Shown: positions 1-9,027, counted from the stretch's first letter. The stretch is 64,000 nt of DNA from Clostridia bacterium (GCA_035628995.1 DASPIR010000023.1:372001-436000), one strand, 5' to 3'. Notes: generated by a model not told the origin, from the letters alone. Numbers and translations: made by a program.

Positions 1-747
1 CCTAAACTCCACTTCGTTGACCTTGGCAGCATAGTTCCAATACTTGTCATTTCTTATGAGAGTAATGTTCTTACCCCGTTCCCAGCTTTTAAAAATAAAA
101 GGTCCGGTTCCAACAGGATGCTCGTATGTGTCCACTCCATATTTCATTATGTTTCCAGGGCTTGATATGCCAAATACCGGCATTGCCAACGCGTTTAAAA
201 ACGGAGCATAAGGCTTATTAAGCTTTATTTCTACGGAATAATCCGAAATTGCTGTCACACTTTTTACAAAACCAGGGAAACCGCCGAATATATAATTCCA
301 ATAGCTGAATGAGCCATTGTGATATGTGTTATCAATGTCCATCCATCGCTGGAAATTAAAAACAACAGCTTGCGCGTTGAAAACAGTATCGTCATGAAAT
401 TTTATTCCCTGGCGCAGCTTGAATACCCAGGTGAGTCCATCCTCACTTGATTTCCAGCTTTCAGCCAGGCAGGGAACAATTTGATCTCCCTCTTTTTCAC
501 TCTTTACCAAGGTTTCTAATACGTTAACCGTCACTTTGAAGGAATCCATATCAGTAGTGCTAGCAGGGTCCAAGCTGACCGAATCATTGGCACGGCCTAT
601 AACAAGCGTTTTTCCCGTATCACCATGGCTGATGTAGTTAATATCCCACCCTCCCCGGCTGGTTGTCTCTTTTACGCATCCCGACATGAAAGCGATAATA
701 AATGCAGTCATAGAAAATATTAGAAATAGTTTATTACCTTTTTTCAT
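1..747 (-). CDS. ABC transporter substrate-binding lipoprotein, peptide/nickel family (partial)
   Basis: Translation of the minus strand from ATG 747 gives 249 residues with no stop before the window edge, so the C-terminal half is missing. The N-terminus is a lipoprotein signal with lipobox FMSGC (Cys at about residue 24). The body has the SBP_bac_5 pattern: VIGRANDSVSLDPAS, the LAESWKSSEDGLTWVFKLR block and GTGPFIFKSWERG. The family binds oligopeptides, dipeptides or nickel outside the membrane and delivers them to an ABC permease. The start follows GGGGTGAAGAC. It lies downstream of thrS, past a strong terminator, so it probably has its own promoter. The ligand cannot be told. It is a different gene from the binding protein at 49.7 kb. 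Confidence 0.88.
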   Translation of the reverse strand, partial: MKKGNKLFLIFSMTAFIIAFMSGCVKETTSRGGWDINYISHGDTGKTLVIGRANDSVSLDPASTTDMDSFKVTVNVLETLVKSEKEGDQIVPCLAESWKSSEDGLTWVFKLRQGIKFHDDTVFNAQAVVFNFQRWMDIDNTYHNGSFSYWNYIFGGFPGFVKSVTAISDYSVEIKLNKPYAPFLNALAMPVFGISSPGNIMKYGVDTYEHPVGTGPFIFKSWERGKNITLIRNDKYWNYAAKVNEVEFR

Positions 748-856
748 GTCTTCACCCCATAATGAAATGTGCACAGATATTTGTTGTGCTAAAGCACCTG
801 CATGTCCACTAATATGATTGTAGCTTAAATTAATTAAAAAATCAAAAAATTTGGTG

Positions 857-911
857 AAAGAAAGACAGTAAGAAGCTTGCCAATCGGTTTAGCTTATTAC
901 TGTCTTTCTTT
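857..911 (-). terminator. Terminator after thrS
   Basis: The arms 857-871 and 897-911 form a perfect 15-bp inverted repeat (AAAGAAAGACAGTAA). On the minus strand it is followed by a T-rich tail toward 840. It sits 40 nt past the thrS stop. Confidence 0.8.
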
Positions 912-952
912 AGCAGTAAATGATTCTTACTACTATATATTTATATATTTGT

Positions 953-2863
953 TTATTTGTTTATTTTGTTTTCTATTTCCTTTGTGATTTGAGCGAGAAA
1001 TTCCTCAAACTGCATTACTCCCTTGTCTCCTTCTTTTCTGTCTCTAACTGCAACAGACTCTGTCTCCATTTCCTTATCGCCTACTACAAGCATATAGGGA
1101 ATTTTCTGCATCTGAGCTTCCCTGATCTTATAACCCACCTTCTCATTCCTTGTATCAGCTTCTGCACGCAGTTCGAGCTTTTCAAGCCTTTCCTTAAGCT
1201 TCTCAGCATAATCCTTCTGCTTTTCTGATATAGGAAGTATCATTATTTGTACTGGAGCCAGCCACAGGGGGAATGCACCAGCAAAATGCTCTGTGAGTAT
1301 TGCTATGAACCTTTCTATGCTTCCGAAAATAACTCTGTGTATCATAACGGGTCTGTGCTTCTCTCCGTCTGCTCCTACATAAGTAAGGTCAAAACGTTCA
1401 GGCATCTGCATATCCAATTGAATAGTACCACACTGCCAAGTACGTCCTATGCTGTCCTTCAAATGGAAATCGATTTTGGGTCCGTAGAAGGCTCCATCCC
1501 CTTCGTTTATCTTATAAGGCTTGCCAAGGGAATCCAGAGCATCTCTCAGTGCGTCTGTAGCCATATCCCACGATTCTATTGTCCCAATAAATTTCTCAGG
1601 TCTTGTTGAAAGCTCCATATTATATTCAAAACCAAACAGGCTGTAGAAGGAATCAATCATTTTCGCTACGCCTATTATTTCTTCTTTTATTTGTGAAGGC
1701 ATCATGAATATATGAGCATCATCCTGTGTAAAGCATCTTACTCTCATAAGACCATGCAAAGCTCCAGCGAGCTCGTGTCTGTGGACCAAGCCCAGTTCTG
1801 CCATCCTTATAGGAAGCTCCTTATAGCTGTGCATCTGTCTCGCGTACATCAGCATCCCACCTGGACAGTTCATCGGTTTTATTGCATAGTTGTTCTCATC
1901 AATAGTCGTAAAATACATATTTTCTTTATACTTATCCCAATGTCCTGATCTATGCCACAAATCTTCATTCAGTATAACTGGTGTCTTAACTTCGAGATAC
2001 CCATTTTTTCTATGTTCTTTTCTCCATAGATCCTCCAGAACATTTCTAAGAATCATTCCCTTGGGGTGGAAGAATGGAAAGCCTGGGCCTTCCTCAAGAA
2101 TGCTATAAAGGTCAAGCTCCCTGCCAAGCTTTCTATGGTCTCTCTTCTTTGCTTCCTCAAGCATGTTAAGGTATTCATCCAACTGACTCTTTTTTACAAA
2201 GGCAGTACCATAAATTCTCTGAAGCATTTTGTTCTTCTCACTGCCTCTCCAGTATGCTCCCGCTACACTTAGGAGCTTAAGTGCCTTTGCTTTGCCTGTA
2301 CTCGGGGCATGGGGTCCTGCACATAAGTCAGTAAAGTCACCCTGCTTGTAGAAGGATAGTTTCGCATCTTCAGGAAGATCATTGATCAGCTCCACCTTAT
2401 AGCTCTCACCGAGCTTGCTCATCATATCAATGGCTTCTTTTCTTGGAAGCTCAAATCTCTCAAGCTTCAAGTCCTCTTTAACAATATTCTCCATTTCTTT
2501 TTCTATCGCTGCAAGGTCCTCTTCTGAGAAGGGCTTATCTGAATCAAAATCATAATAGAAGCCGTTGTCGATTGCCGGCCCTATTGCAAGCTTTATACCT
2601 GGATAAAGCCTCTTGACTGCTTGGGCGAGAATATGGGAGGAAGTATGCCTCAATGCATGCTTGCCCTCATCATCGTCAAAGGTTAGAACCTCAAGGCTGC
2701 AATCCTCATTTACCGGCGTGTTCAAGTCAACCACCTTGCCATTTATTTTTGCGGCTATAGCGGCTTTTAACAGCCCGCTTCCTATGGAAGCTACAATTTC
2801 TTCAACAGTAATACCCTTCTGATACTCCTTAACAGAACCGTCCTTTAAAGTTACTTTTATCAT
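953..2863 (-). CDS. thrS: Threonyl-tRNA synthetase
   Basis: This 636-residue class II synthetase charges tRNA-Thr in the cytosol. In order it shows an N-terminal TGS domain (MIKVTLKDGSVKEY), the editing domain with HTSSHILAQAV, then the catalytic core with motif 2 (RVRCFTQDDAHIF), the zinc Cys region (MNCPGGMLMY) and motif 3 near HRVIFGSIERFI, and a C-terminal anticodon-binding domain. Length is normal for the family. The in-frame ORF extends 13 codons further upstream, but ATG 2863 has AGGAGG at good spacing and starts the TGS domain exactly. Expression is controlled by the T-box leader just upstream. Confidence 0.98.
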   Translation of the reverse strand: MIKVTLKDGSVKEYQKGITVEEIVASIGSGLLKAAIAAKINGKVVDLNTPVNEDCSLEVLTFDDDEGKHALRHTSSHILAQAVKRLYPGIKLAIGPAIDNGFYYDFDSDKPFSEEDLAAIEKEMENIVKEDLKLERFELPRKEAIDMMSKLGESYKVELINDLPEDAKLSFYKQGDFTDLCAGPHAPSTGKAKALKLLSVAGAYWRGSEKNKMLQRIYGTAFVKKSQLDEYLNMLEEAKKRDHRKLGRELDLYSILEEGPGFPFFHPKGMILRNVLEDLWRKEHRKNGYLEVKTPVILNEDLWHRSGHWDKYKENMYFTTIDENNYAIKPMNCPGGMLMYARQMHSYKELPIRMAELGLVHRHELAGALHGLMRVRCFTQDDAHIFMMPSQIKEEIIGVAKMIDSFYSLFGFEYNMELSTRPEKFIGTIESWDMATDALRDALDSLGKPYKINEGDGAFYGPKIDFHLKDSIGRTWQCGTIQLDMQMPERFDLTYVGADGEKHRPVMIHRVIFGSIERFIAILTEHFAGAFPLWLAPVQIMILPISEKQKDYAEKLKERLEKLELRAEADTRNEKVGYKIREAQMQKIPYMLVVGDKEMETESVAVRDRKEGDKGVMQFEEFLAQITKEIENKINK

Positions 2864-2934
2864 AAAAATACCTCCTCTTAGGTGAATTTGAAAAAGCTGC
2901 ACTTTTCAAAACACCGTTATTTAATAACGCAAAA

Positions 2935-3165
2935 AATAAAAACTCCCGCCCCGAAAGGGGCGAGAGACATTCTCGCGGTTCCACCCTGATTTGAACTCTG
3001 GATTATAACGTAATCAACGTCAAGGCTTACTAAAGCTGTACGCTTTTTCAACCCGCTGCTACGAGGTGGTCTTCAAACAATTCATCCAAGGAATGCTTTC
3101 AGCCTTTGACATTCCCTCTCTTTTGGAGTACCTTGCTTTACTCGTCCTCATCACTGCATTTAAAT
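2935..3165 (-). promoter_or_regulatory. T-box leader of thrS (tRNA-Thr sensing)
   Basis: On the minus strand the T-box core AGGGTGGAACCGCG is at 2974-2987. It is followed by a GC-rich hairpin (CTCTCGCCCC/GGGGCGGGAG, about 2943-2966) and a T-tract, which is the intrinsic terminator. Upstream lies a Stem I region with GATGAGGACGAGTA and the apical GGCTGAAAG loop. An ACC in the specifier position fits threonine. Uncharged tRNA-Thr would pair with the T-box bulge and favour antitermination. The exact 5' end is inferred. Confidence 0.95.
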
Positions 3166-3211
3166 TGTATTATTTCCTTAAGATTATACATTATTCATAA
3201 TATAATGTCAA

Positions 3212-3808
3212 TTAAAGAATTCTTATGATTATAGCCTGAAATAGACCTATTATTCCACCCAGAAGTCCCCCAAGCAGTTCAATATACTTCAATTCCTTGG
3301 ACGTAAGGCCTAATATTAGCTTTTCCATATTTTCCAGCTCGAGTTCGTCAATTTTTTCTTCTACCATTTCACCAATCTTGATTTTATGTACCGAATTGTT
3401 TATTATACCATCAATAGAGCTGTTTAGAATAGACATGGCATCTTTATTAATCTGCTCCTCGAAATAGTCAATTATTTTGCTTTTAATAGAATATGGAATA
3501 ATGGATGGGATTTTATAATCTATAACTTTAAGCAGCTTTTCCTTTATTATGCATAAAGCTTCCTGTTTGTTCTGCTCCGTCACAAGCTTATCAAAAATCT
3601 CATGTATAGAGATAAGCTCTTGCTCTACAACCTCTCCAATACTTTTTGAAATATCATGTCGCCTTTTGGGTATAAGTCCTTGTATTGTAATATTCAAAAG
3701 TGGCAATTTAAAAGGTTTTATAGGCCTGAAAAGCATTTTTATCGCAAGTACGTTTGTAAGCCAGCCGATTATTGCTCCTACAACTATCAGAAATATTGCT
3801 TCATACAT
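3212..3808 (-). CDS. DUF445 family membrane protein
   Basis: This 198-residue protein has an N-terminal membrane helix (AIFLIVVGAIIGWLTNVLAI) followed by the FRPIKPFKL and QGLIPKRRHDISKSIGE motifs typical of DUF445 (YheB-like), a charged helical middle, and a C-terminal hydrophobic segment (LLGGIIGLFQAIIIRIL). Family members are membrane-anchored proteins of unclear function. ATG 3808 follows GGGGG. It lies 52 nt downstream of ytxC, separated by a strong hairpin, and could be co-transcribed with it. Confidence 0.85.
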   Translation of the reverse strand: MYEAIFLIVVGAIIGWLTNVLAIKMLFRPIKPFKLPLLNITIQGLIPKRRHDISKSIGEVVEQELISIHEIFDKLVTEQNKQEALCIIKEKLLKVIDYKIPSIIPYSIKSKIIDYFEEQINKDAMSILNSSIDGIINNSVHKIKIGEMVEEKIDELELENMEKLILGLTSKELKYIELLGGLLGGIIGLFQAIIIRIL

Positions 3809-3821
3809 TTTACTGTCCCCC

Positions 3822-3862
3822 GATTGTCATTTGTATTATACATTATAGCACAAATGACAATC
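3822..3862 (-). repeat. 13-bp perfect hairpin between ytxC and DUF445 gene
   Basis: GATTGTCATTTGT (3822-3834) pairs perfectly with 3850-3862, which overlaps the ytxC stop. There is no T-tract on the minus strand, so it is not a standard terminator. The loop contains TATAATGTATAAT, and on the minus strand the 3' arm runs directly into the GGGGG SD of the next gene. Confidence 0.6.
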
Positions 3863-4784
3863 AGAGACTATATTTGTTTGTTTCCTTGCCCTCCGCCTGG
3901 CTGCTGCATAAATCGCATTTATTGCATACGGTTATTCTTTCAGCAAATACATTCATGATTGTCTGAAGCAGTTCTTTGTTCTTAAAACTTTCCATATCAT
4001 GTATTATTATTTTGTTAGGTGAAATTGTTATAAGAGTACTAATCAGCAAATCGTCATAGTTAATGCTTTCATCAAGCATTTCCGAGCGCAGCTCGTCAAA
4101 ATATTCACTACTTACGCGGTTTCTGCTTTCATCATACATTATATATCTTCCGTCCTTGGATTGACATAAATGTATGGTGTCTATCTTACACTCTTGAATC
4201 TCCACAAAATATCTCAAAAGCTTAATAAATTCATTGTACTCCCTTTCAGCTACAAAAATCTCCAAAGCCCTTTCTATAGTCTCGTTCAGCTCGTTAATAT
4301 ATGCATTCAGCCTGAAATTAACGAAGCCTTCTATATTAATTTCATTTTCAACATCCAGATATTCAAGTATGCTTCTCATTATCCTGCTTCTTCTAGTTGC
4401 CTTATAAAAGCCACCTGGCTGCATCATTTTCTCCTCTTTTAAGAGTTTCAGGGCATTTCCAATAACACTGGCTCGCTCCCTTTCACTTAAATAAAAGAAG
4501 TTTGCTTTGGCTAATTTCCTTAGCAGCTTCAGTTCATAGTGTGATATTATTACTTCTGTCAAAGCTTTGGAAAGTGTATATTTAAGCTCTTCGTAAGCCT
4601 TCTTTTCAGTCAGTATGTTCAAGAGCTTATCCCTTATGCCGCATCTTACAAAAAGCGCATCGCCTGCATAATAATCATCAATGACAACGTCGATACCATC
4701 CTTCTTTGCCTCATCCAACTGTCTATATATATCTGCTTTTATTATCTCTGCATTATCGCATACACCAATTGCTACAAGAAACAT
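3861..4784 (-). CDS. ytxC: YtxC-like sporulation protein
   Basis: This 307-residue protein matches the YtxC family, which is found in endospore formers and annotated as a putative sporulation protein of unknown mechanism. Visible features are FFYLSERERASVIGNALKLL, NIEGFVNFRL, LRYFVEIQE and the C-terminal TLITISPNKIIIHD block. The extreme C-terminus carries Cys residues in CNKCDLC that could bind metal. AAGGAGGGAG precedes ATG 4784. Confidence 0.82.
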   Translation of the reverse strand: MFLVAIGVCDNAEIIKADIYRQLDEAKKDGIDVVIDDYYAGDALFVRCGIRDKLLNILTEKKAYEELKYTLSKALTEVIISHYELKLLRKLAKANFFYLSERERASVIGNALKLLKEEKMMQPGGFYKATRRSRIMRSILEYLDVENEINIEGFVNFRLNAYINELNETIERALEIFVAEREYNEFIKLLRYFVEIQECKIDTIHLCQSKDGRYIMYDESRNRVSSEYFDELRSEMLDESINYDDLLISTLITISPNKIIIHDMESFKNKELLQTIMNVFAERITVCNKCDLCSSQAEGKETNKYSL

Positions 4785-4803
4785 TTTTCCAACTCCCTCC
4801 TTT

Positions 4804-4848
4804 ATTGAACGTTGTGAGAACTAGAATAAGAAAGAATCCGTTCAATAA
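4804..4848. repeat. Inverted repeat TATTGAACG...CGTTCAATA
   Basis: Nine-base perfect arms are separated by 27 nt in the spacer between ytxC and the DUF6873 gene. The arms resemble hairpin 1 of the dispersed repeats at 21.4 and 30.5 kb, so this may be a diverged partial copy. The rest of 4785-5028 shows nothing I can name. Confidence 0.45.
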
Positions 4849-5028
4849 CTTATAAAGAAATCAAATAAGAATGGTCTTTCATAAATAGTATCTGCGTAAA
4901 TATTTCTTGTATTCAAATCCCAATGACAGGTGAAGCTCCTTAAAATGTGGCTGTGATTGACTTTTCGATGTTTTAGCTGTCATCAATATACTTGACCTGT
5001 AAATGTTTCAATTATGTATAAATATTTT

Positions 5029-5790
5029 CTATATTTTTTGAAAGCATTTCAAAGGTATAATTGATCCATAATCCACTGGCCTTTCATCCCATAGCATTGT
5101 TGCCTCAAATCCTCTATCGCTTAGGAATTCAACTAACTTGCCGCTGTCTTCCAATACTTCAAGATTACCTGTGAAGGCTATATGCTTTTCCGAAATAAGA
5201 CCGCTGGCACCGCCTATAAAACCATAATTCAGATTTTTCAGTTCTATTCCTCCAGGCTTTATTAGCAGACTTTCAATCCCATATTTTTCTACTGTTTCCG
5301 AAAGCTTTAAATCGGAGGTAATGATTGTTCTGCTGTCAAGTATGCAGGTTGAGCACTTTGTATAGCCTTGACTGACATGTATCAGCCTTACATTTTCCTT
5401 TTCCAGTGATTTTACTACCTCTGCATCAGTATATTTCGTATTGTGAAAAGCAAAATTTCCCATTCTCAATATATTATATGCAATATTGCCCGGATAGTTT
5501 CTAACCAGCCAAGTTGCACCCTTTGTCACTGCAAATCCTTTTTTCTCAAGTGTTGGTGCCATACTGTCAAATACATTTGGAGCCAGAATTATACTGTTCT
5601 CTCCCATATGCAGCAGCTGCATGTCCGGATGACCGTCCACCGCTTCGTAAAGGTCTTGACACCTAACAGTTTTAATTAATTCAATACCCAAAGAAGTGAG
5701 ACTTGCTTCTATCTCTCCATTTATTCTATAATCCACAAGAGCAAGACTTACATTACCATCTGGTATAAATGGTGTTTTCAAGAAATCCAA
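5029..5790 (-). CDS. DUF6873 family protein (GME-like fold)
   Basis: This 253-residue cytosolic protein has DYRINGEIEASLTSLGI near the N-terminus, HPDMQLLHMGENSIILAPN, a Cys-containing middle (YTKCSTCILDSRTIITSD), and GFIGGASGLISEKHIAFTGN. These fit the clostridial DUF6873 family, described as having a guanidino-group-modifying-enzyme type fold. The reaction is unknown. The start is TTG 5790 preceded by AAGGGATG. It is apparently a single-gene unit upstream of ytxC. Confidence 0.7.
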   Translation of the reverse strand: MDFLKTPFIPDGNVSLALVDYRINGEIEASLTSLGIELIKTVRCQDLYEAVDGHPDMQLLHMGENSIILAPNVFDSMAPTLEKKGFAVTKGATWLVRNYPGNIAYNILRMGNFAFHNTKYTDAEVVKSLEKENVRLIHVSQGYTKCSTCILDSRTIITSDLKLSETVEKYGIESLLIKPGGIELKNLNYGFIGGASGLISEKHIAFTGNLEVLEDSGKLVEFLSDRGFEATMLWDERPVDYGSIIPLKCFQKI

Positions 5791-5831
5791 AATGATTCAT
5801 CCCTTTCTTTTTGCTCCGAAGCACCGCTAAA

Positions 5832-5862
5832 CCTATTGCCCTTGGCCTCTCGCCTATTGCCC
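5832..5862. repeat. Degenerate heptamer tandem repeat (CCTATTG type)
   Basis: The units are CCTATTG CCCTTGG CCTCTCG CCTATTG CCC. The reverse complement CAATAGG is the unit of the array at 51693-51720. Confidence 0.6.
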
Positions 5863-5883
5863 AAAAAAATATGTACAAAAAAC

Positions 5884-5908
5884 AAAAAAACTTATTGTAT
5901 CCAATAAG
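5884..5908 (-). terminator. Terminator of the tRNA cluster
   Basis: CTTATTG/CAATAAG stem (5891-5897 with 5902-5908) with a TATC-type loop and seven T on the minus strand, 12 nt after tRNA-Cys. Confidence 0.85.
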
Positions 5909-5919
5909 CTGAAATTATT

Positions 5920-5994
5920 TGGAGGCGACACCCGGATTTGAACCGGGGAATAGAGGATTTGCAGTCCTCTGCCTTACCACTTGGCTATGTCGCC
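5920..5994 (-). tRNA. tRNA-Cys (GCA)
   Basis: The acceptor stem GGCGACA/TGTCGCC, the GCA anticodon in the loop, the TTCAAATCC T-loop and an encoded CCA (5920-5922) are visible. Last gene of the five-tRNA unit. Confidence 0.96.
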
Positions 5995-6007
5995 CTTTAT
6001 AAAATTA

Positions 6008-6082
6008 TGGAGCGGGTTACGAGATTCGGACTCGCGACTTTCACCTTGGCAAGGTGACACTCTACCACTGAGTTAAACCCGC
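6008..6082 (-). tRNA. tRNA-Gly (GCC)
   Basis: Acceptor stem GCGGGTT/AACCCGC, anticodon loop TTGCCAA and encoded CCA. It is 13 nt upstream of tRNA-Cys. Confidence 0.96.
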
Positions 6083-6089
6083 ATATTAG

Positions 6090-6165
<76 letters not shown>

Positions 6166-6173
6166 AGGTATGA

Positions 6174-6250
6174 TGGCGACCCAGAACGGGCTCGAACCGT
6201 CGACCTCCAGCGTGACAGGCTGGCATTCTAACCAACTGAACTACTGGGCC
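6174..6250 (-). tRNA. tRNA-Asp (GTC)
   Basis: The 5' end GGCCCAGTAGTTCAGTTGG, anticodon GTC in CTGTCAC, discriminator G and encoded CCA. Confidence 0.96.
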
Positions 6251-6351
6251 ATCATTTAATTTGTTACAAGTATTTAGTTTACTCCGCAAATGCTACGTAT
6301 CACATTAAGGAATGTAAGTCTTTTTACCTCCACGTTGTTACGGTAAAAAGT

Positions 6352-6427
6352 TGGTGGGGACAATAGGGCTCGAACCTATGACCCTCTGCTTGTAAGGCAG
6401 ATGCTCTCCCAGCTGAGCTATGCCCCC
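6352..6427 (-). tRNA. tRNA-Val (TAC)
   Basis: The 5' end GGGGGCATAGCTCAGC, anticodon TAC in CTTACAA, acceptor with one G-U pair, and encoded CCA. First gene of the unit. The 101-nt spacer to tRNA-Asp is longer than the others and has a small hairpin (TTTTTACC/GGTAAAAA). Confidence 0.96.
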
Positions 6428-6449
6428 GCTAAATCTTGCGACATCACCT

Positions 6450-6478
6450 AGTATAACTCACAGATGACTCAAAGTCAA
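6450..6478 (-). promoter_or_regulatory. Sigma-A promoter of the tRNA cluster
   Basis: On the minus strand TTGACT (6473-6478), a 17-bp spacer and TATACT (6450-6455) lie just upstream of tRNA-Val. Confidence 0.8.
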
Positions 6479-6630
6479 AACTAGAATTTTTTTATTTCTT
6501 ACATTTATCAATTTAATGCACAGTATTTCTCTAGAAAGCTTTGGAATACTACATTATCTGTTTATAGATATTTTACATTTGATGTATTATATAATAAGTT
6601 TTTACGATTATTCTAATTTTATACAATTAT

Positions 6631-7515
6631 TTATGTTGTCGCCTTCTCAAGCAGTACGATCAGCTCTTCCTTATCAAAGTGATACTTGCTGTTGCAGAAA
6701 TGACATACCAGTTCTGCGTTTCCCTGCTCATGTATAAGGTCTTCCAGCTCCTGTCTTCCTACACTTATAAGTGCTCTTTCCAGCCTCTCCTTGTTGCAGT
6801 TGCACCGGTAGACTACCTGTTTCTCTTCATACACCTTGTATTCTATGTCTCCCAATATATCCTTTATCATACCTTCAGCATCCAGGCCCGCACTTATCAT
6901 ATCCGTTACAGACTTAACTCTGCCAAGCCGCTCTTCAAGCTTTGATATCATAGTTTCATCCGCCTCTGGCATCAACTGTATTATGAAGCCGCCTGAAGCT
7001 GCCACATGCCCGTCAACCTCAACCAGCACTCCAAGCCCAACTGCAGTAGGTGTCTGTTCCGAGGTCGCAAAGTATGAGGATATGTCATCCCCAATCTCTC
7101 CGCTTATAATAGGTATTTGTCCTACATAGGGCTCTTTCATTCCAAGATCCTTTATAACAGTCAGCAGCCCATCCACTCCGACTGCTCTTCCCACATCCAG
7201 TTTGCCTTCTTCCCGCTGCATCAGTTCTACATTGGGATTAGTTATATACCCTCTTGCATTCCCGGTATAATCAGATATGGCCACTATGCTTCCTGCAGGT
7301 CCCTTTCCATTTATCTGAACTGTCAGCGTATCTTTTTCTGATTTGAGCATAATCCCCATCATGCTTCCTGCAGTCAGCATTCTTCCCAAAGCTGCAATGG
7401 AGACAGGACTGCAGTCATGAATTTTTCTGGCTTCCTCTACCATCGCCGTAGTAATGCAGCTAAAGAATCTGATGCTTTCATCTGTGCTTGTTCCTCTTAT
7501 AATGTAATCCTTCAT
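6631..7515 (-). CDS. hslO: Hsp33 redox-regulated chaperone
   Basis: This 294-residue cytosolic holdase is activated by oxidation and prevents aggregation of unfolded proteins. The N-terminal domain begins MKDYIIRGTSTDESIRFF and contains GRMLTAGSMMGIMLK and GYITNPNVELM. The C-terminal redox switch is complete: CNCN (about residues 237-240) and CHFC (about 269-272), the four zinc/thiol Cys. AGGAGG precedes ATG 7515. It lies 26 nt downstream of a methyltransferase, likely in one unit with it and cobB. Confidence 0.97.
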   Translation of the reverse strand: MKDYIIRGTSTDESIRFFSCITTAMVEEARKIHDCSPVSIAALGRMLTAGSMMGIMLKSEKDTLTVQINGKGPAGSIVAISDYTGNARGYITNPNVELMQREEGKLDVGRAVGVDGLLTVIKDLGMKEPYVGQIPIISGEIGDDISSYFATSEQTPTAVGLGVLVEVDGHVAASGGFIIQLMPEADETMISKLEERLGRVKSVTDMISAGLDAEGMIKDILGDIEYKVYEEKQVVYRCNCNKERLERALISVGRQELEDLIHEQGNAELVCHFCNSKYHFDKEELIVLLEKATT

Positions 7516-7541
7516 GTTATCCTCCTGAAGTTTGTAAAATA

Positions 7542-8303
7542 TTAATCTATGTTTTTTACCGCAGCGAAAAAAATCCTCTCGCTATCATCTGTTGGCTTAT
7601 TAAAACTAAATTCTTCAAAAATTCTTATGTTTTCAAAGCCTGCTTTCTCTAACAAATTTATCAGCTGCTCAGACTTGTGTGCCTTCTGTGAATGGTGCTC
7701 CTCAAACTTTCGATATAAGCTGCCTTGCGGCATGAAAAAAATCAGTTCCATCTCTACTATATCAGAAGACTCATTAAAATTATTATTCCAAATATAATGC
7801 TTATTATCTTTTTCCTCGTGGAAGGTGTTGTTTCCTAATACAAAACGTATTTTATTATAGCTGCTGACATCAAAAACGAAAATTCCATTTTTGTCCAGGA
7901 TTTTATAGACTGCATTAAAATAGTCCGACAATCTTTCTTCATCAAGAATATAATTCACACCATCGCACATGCAAAGTACAGCCTCAAATTTTTCTTTTAA
8001 ATTCATCTGAGTCATATCCTGGTTCAGTAATCTGATTTTTTGTTTTGCTGTCCGTGCCTTACTCTCAGCAATAGAAAGCATGTCCTCCGAAAGGTCAAGC
8101 CCCCACAGCTCATATCCAGACTTTGACAAAGGAATGGTAATATTGCCGGTGCCGCATGCGGTGTCAAGTATTCGCCCAGGCTTTATACCATATAGGCCGA
8201 AGATTTCTTCCACATATCTACTCCAAGCCTTATAGTCCACATCCTCCATAAAGAGGTCGTAAACCTCTGCAAATTCGTTATATCTGCTCATATTTTCTAT
8301 CAT
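7542..8303 (-). CDS. Class I SAM-dependent methyltransferase
   Basis: A small cytosolic methyltransferase of about 250 residues with the SAM motif ILDTACGTGNITIPLS, acidic LWGLDLSEDML after strand 2, and LCMCDGVNYI at motif IV. A C-terminal insertion (GSLYRKFEEHHSQKAHK) resembles Firmicute methyltransferases of the YqeM/BioC-like group. The substrate is unknown. The ORF could start at 8309 or 8291, but ATG 8303 has GGAG with a 7-nt spacer. The start overlaps the end of cobB, suggesting translational coupling. Confidence 0.82.
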   Translation of the reverse strand: MIENMSRYNEFAEVYDLFMEDVDYKAWSRYVEEIFGLYGIKPGRILDTACGTGNITIPLSKSGYELWGLDLSEDMLSIAESKARTAKQKIRLLNQDMTQMNLKEKFEAVLCMCDGVNYILDEERLSDYFNAVYKILDKNGIFVFDVSSYNKIRFVLGNNTFHEEKDNKHYIWNNNFNESSDIVEMELIFFMPQGSLYRKFEEHHSQKAHKSEQLINLLEKAGFENIRIFEEFSFNKPTDDSERIFFAAVKNID

Positions 8304-9027
8304 CAACATACTCCATTATTTTTTCTAACGCCGTAGAAATATTTTCTCTGATAATTATATCACTCTTTTTATCATAGCAGGTTTCTCCAATGTTTATAAT
8401 AATAAGCTTTTTGCATATATCTGCAAGATGATTTACTGGAGACACAGACAGACTAGAGCCCAACACAACAAGAAGCTCTGCCTCCTCGACCCGCTTAATG
8501 CTTTCATAAAAGCAGTTTGGAAGCATATCCCCGAAAAGTACCACATCAGGCCTTATTATCCCTCCGCACCTGCATTTTGGAGGAATCTCCCCCTCCATGA
8601 CTTTCTTCTCTATAAGCGCCGTATCATATTCTGCACTGCAGTTGTCGCAGCTGCAGGTTCTTGTAGTACCATGAACCTCAAATACATTCCTGCTTCCCGC
8701 CTTATGATGAAGACCATCTATGTTTTGAGTCACAACAAGATCAATGAGTTGAAGCTCCTCCAGCTTCATTATCAGATAATGCACTTTATTGGGTAAAGCA
8801 TCCGTCATCGAGGTTATAATTTTAAAACCCAAGCTGTAGAACTTCTTCGGAGCATTGTATAATACTCTGGAGGATAAGGCTTCCATTGGATCTACCTTCT
8901 CCCAAAGACCACTGCCGGGACTCCTGAAATCAGGAATTCCACTTTCTGTTGAAACGCCTGCCCCGGTTAGCACTATGGTAGACCTGCTCTTTTTAATCAT
9001 TTGTGCAGCCTTTTCATAAATGTTCAT
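8278..9027 (-). CDS. cobB: NAD-dependent protein deacylase (sirtuin)
   Basis: A sirtuin of about 249 residues. It removes acyl groups from lysines using NAD+. Motifs in order are GAGVSTESGIPDFR, TQNIDGLHHKAGS (the catalytic His follows in EVHG), a zinc ribbon CSCDNC...CRCGG, VLFGDMLP and VLGSSLSVSP. ATG 9027 (MNIYEKA) has a GGGGGG SD; the longer in-frame extension to 9087 is unlikely. It heads a cobB-methyltransferase-hslO unit. Confidence 0.93.
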   Translation of the reverse strand: MNIYEKAAQMIKKSRSTIVLTGAGVSTESGIPDFRSPGSGLWEKVDPMEALSSRVLYNAPKKFYSLGFKIITSMTDALPNKVHYLIMKLEELQLIDLVVTQNIDGLHHKAGSRNVFEVHGTTRTCSCDNCSAEYDTALIEKKVMEGEIPPKCRCGGIIRPDVVLFGDMLPNCFYESIKRVEEAELLVVLGSSLSVSPVNHLADICKKLIIINIGETCYDKKSDIIIRENISTALEKIMEYVDDRKYEQI

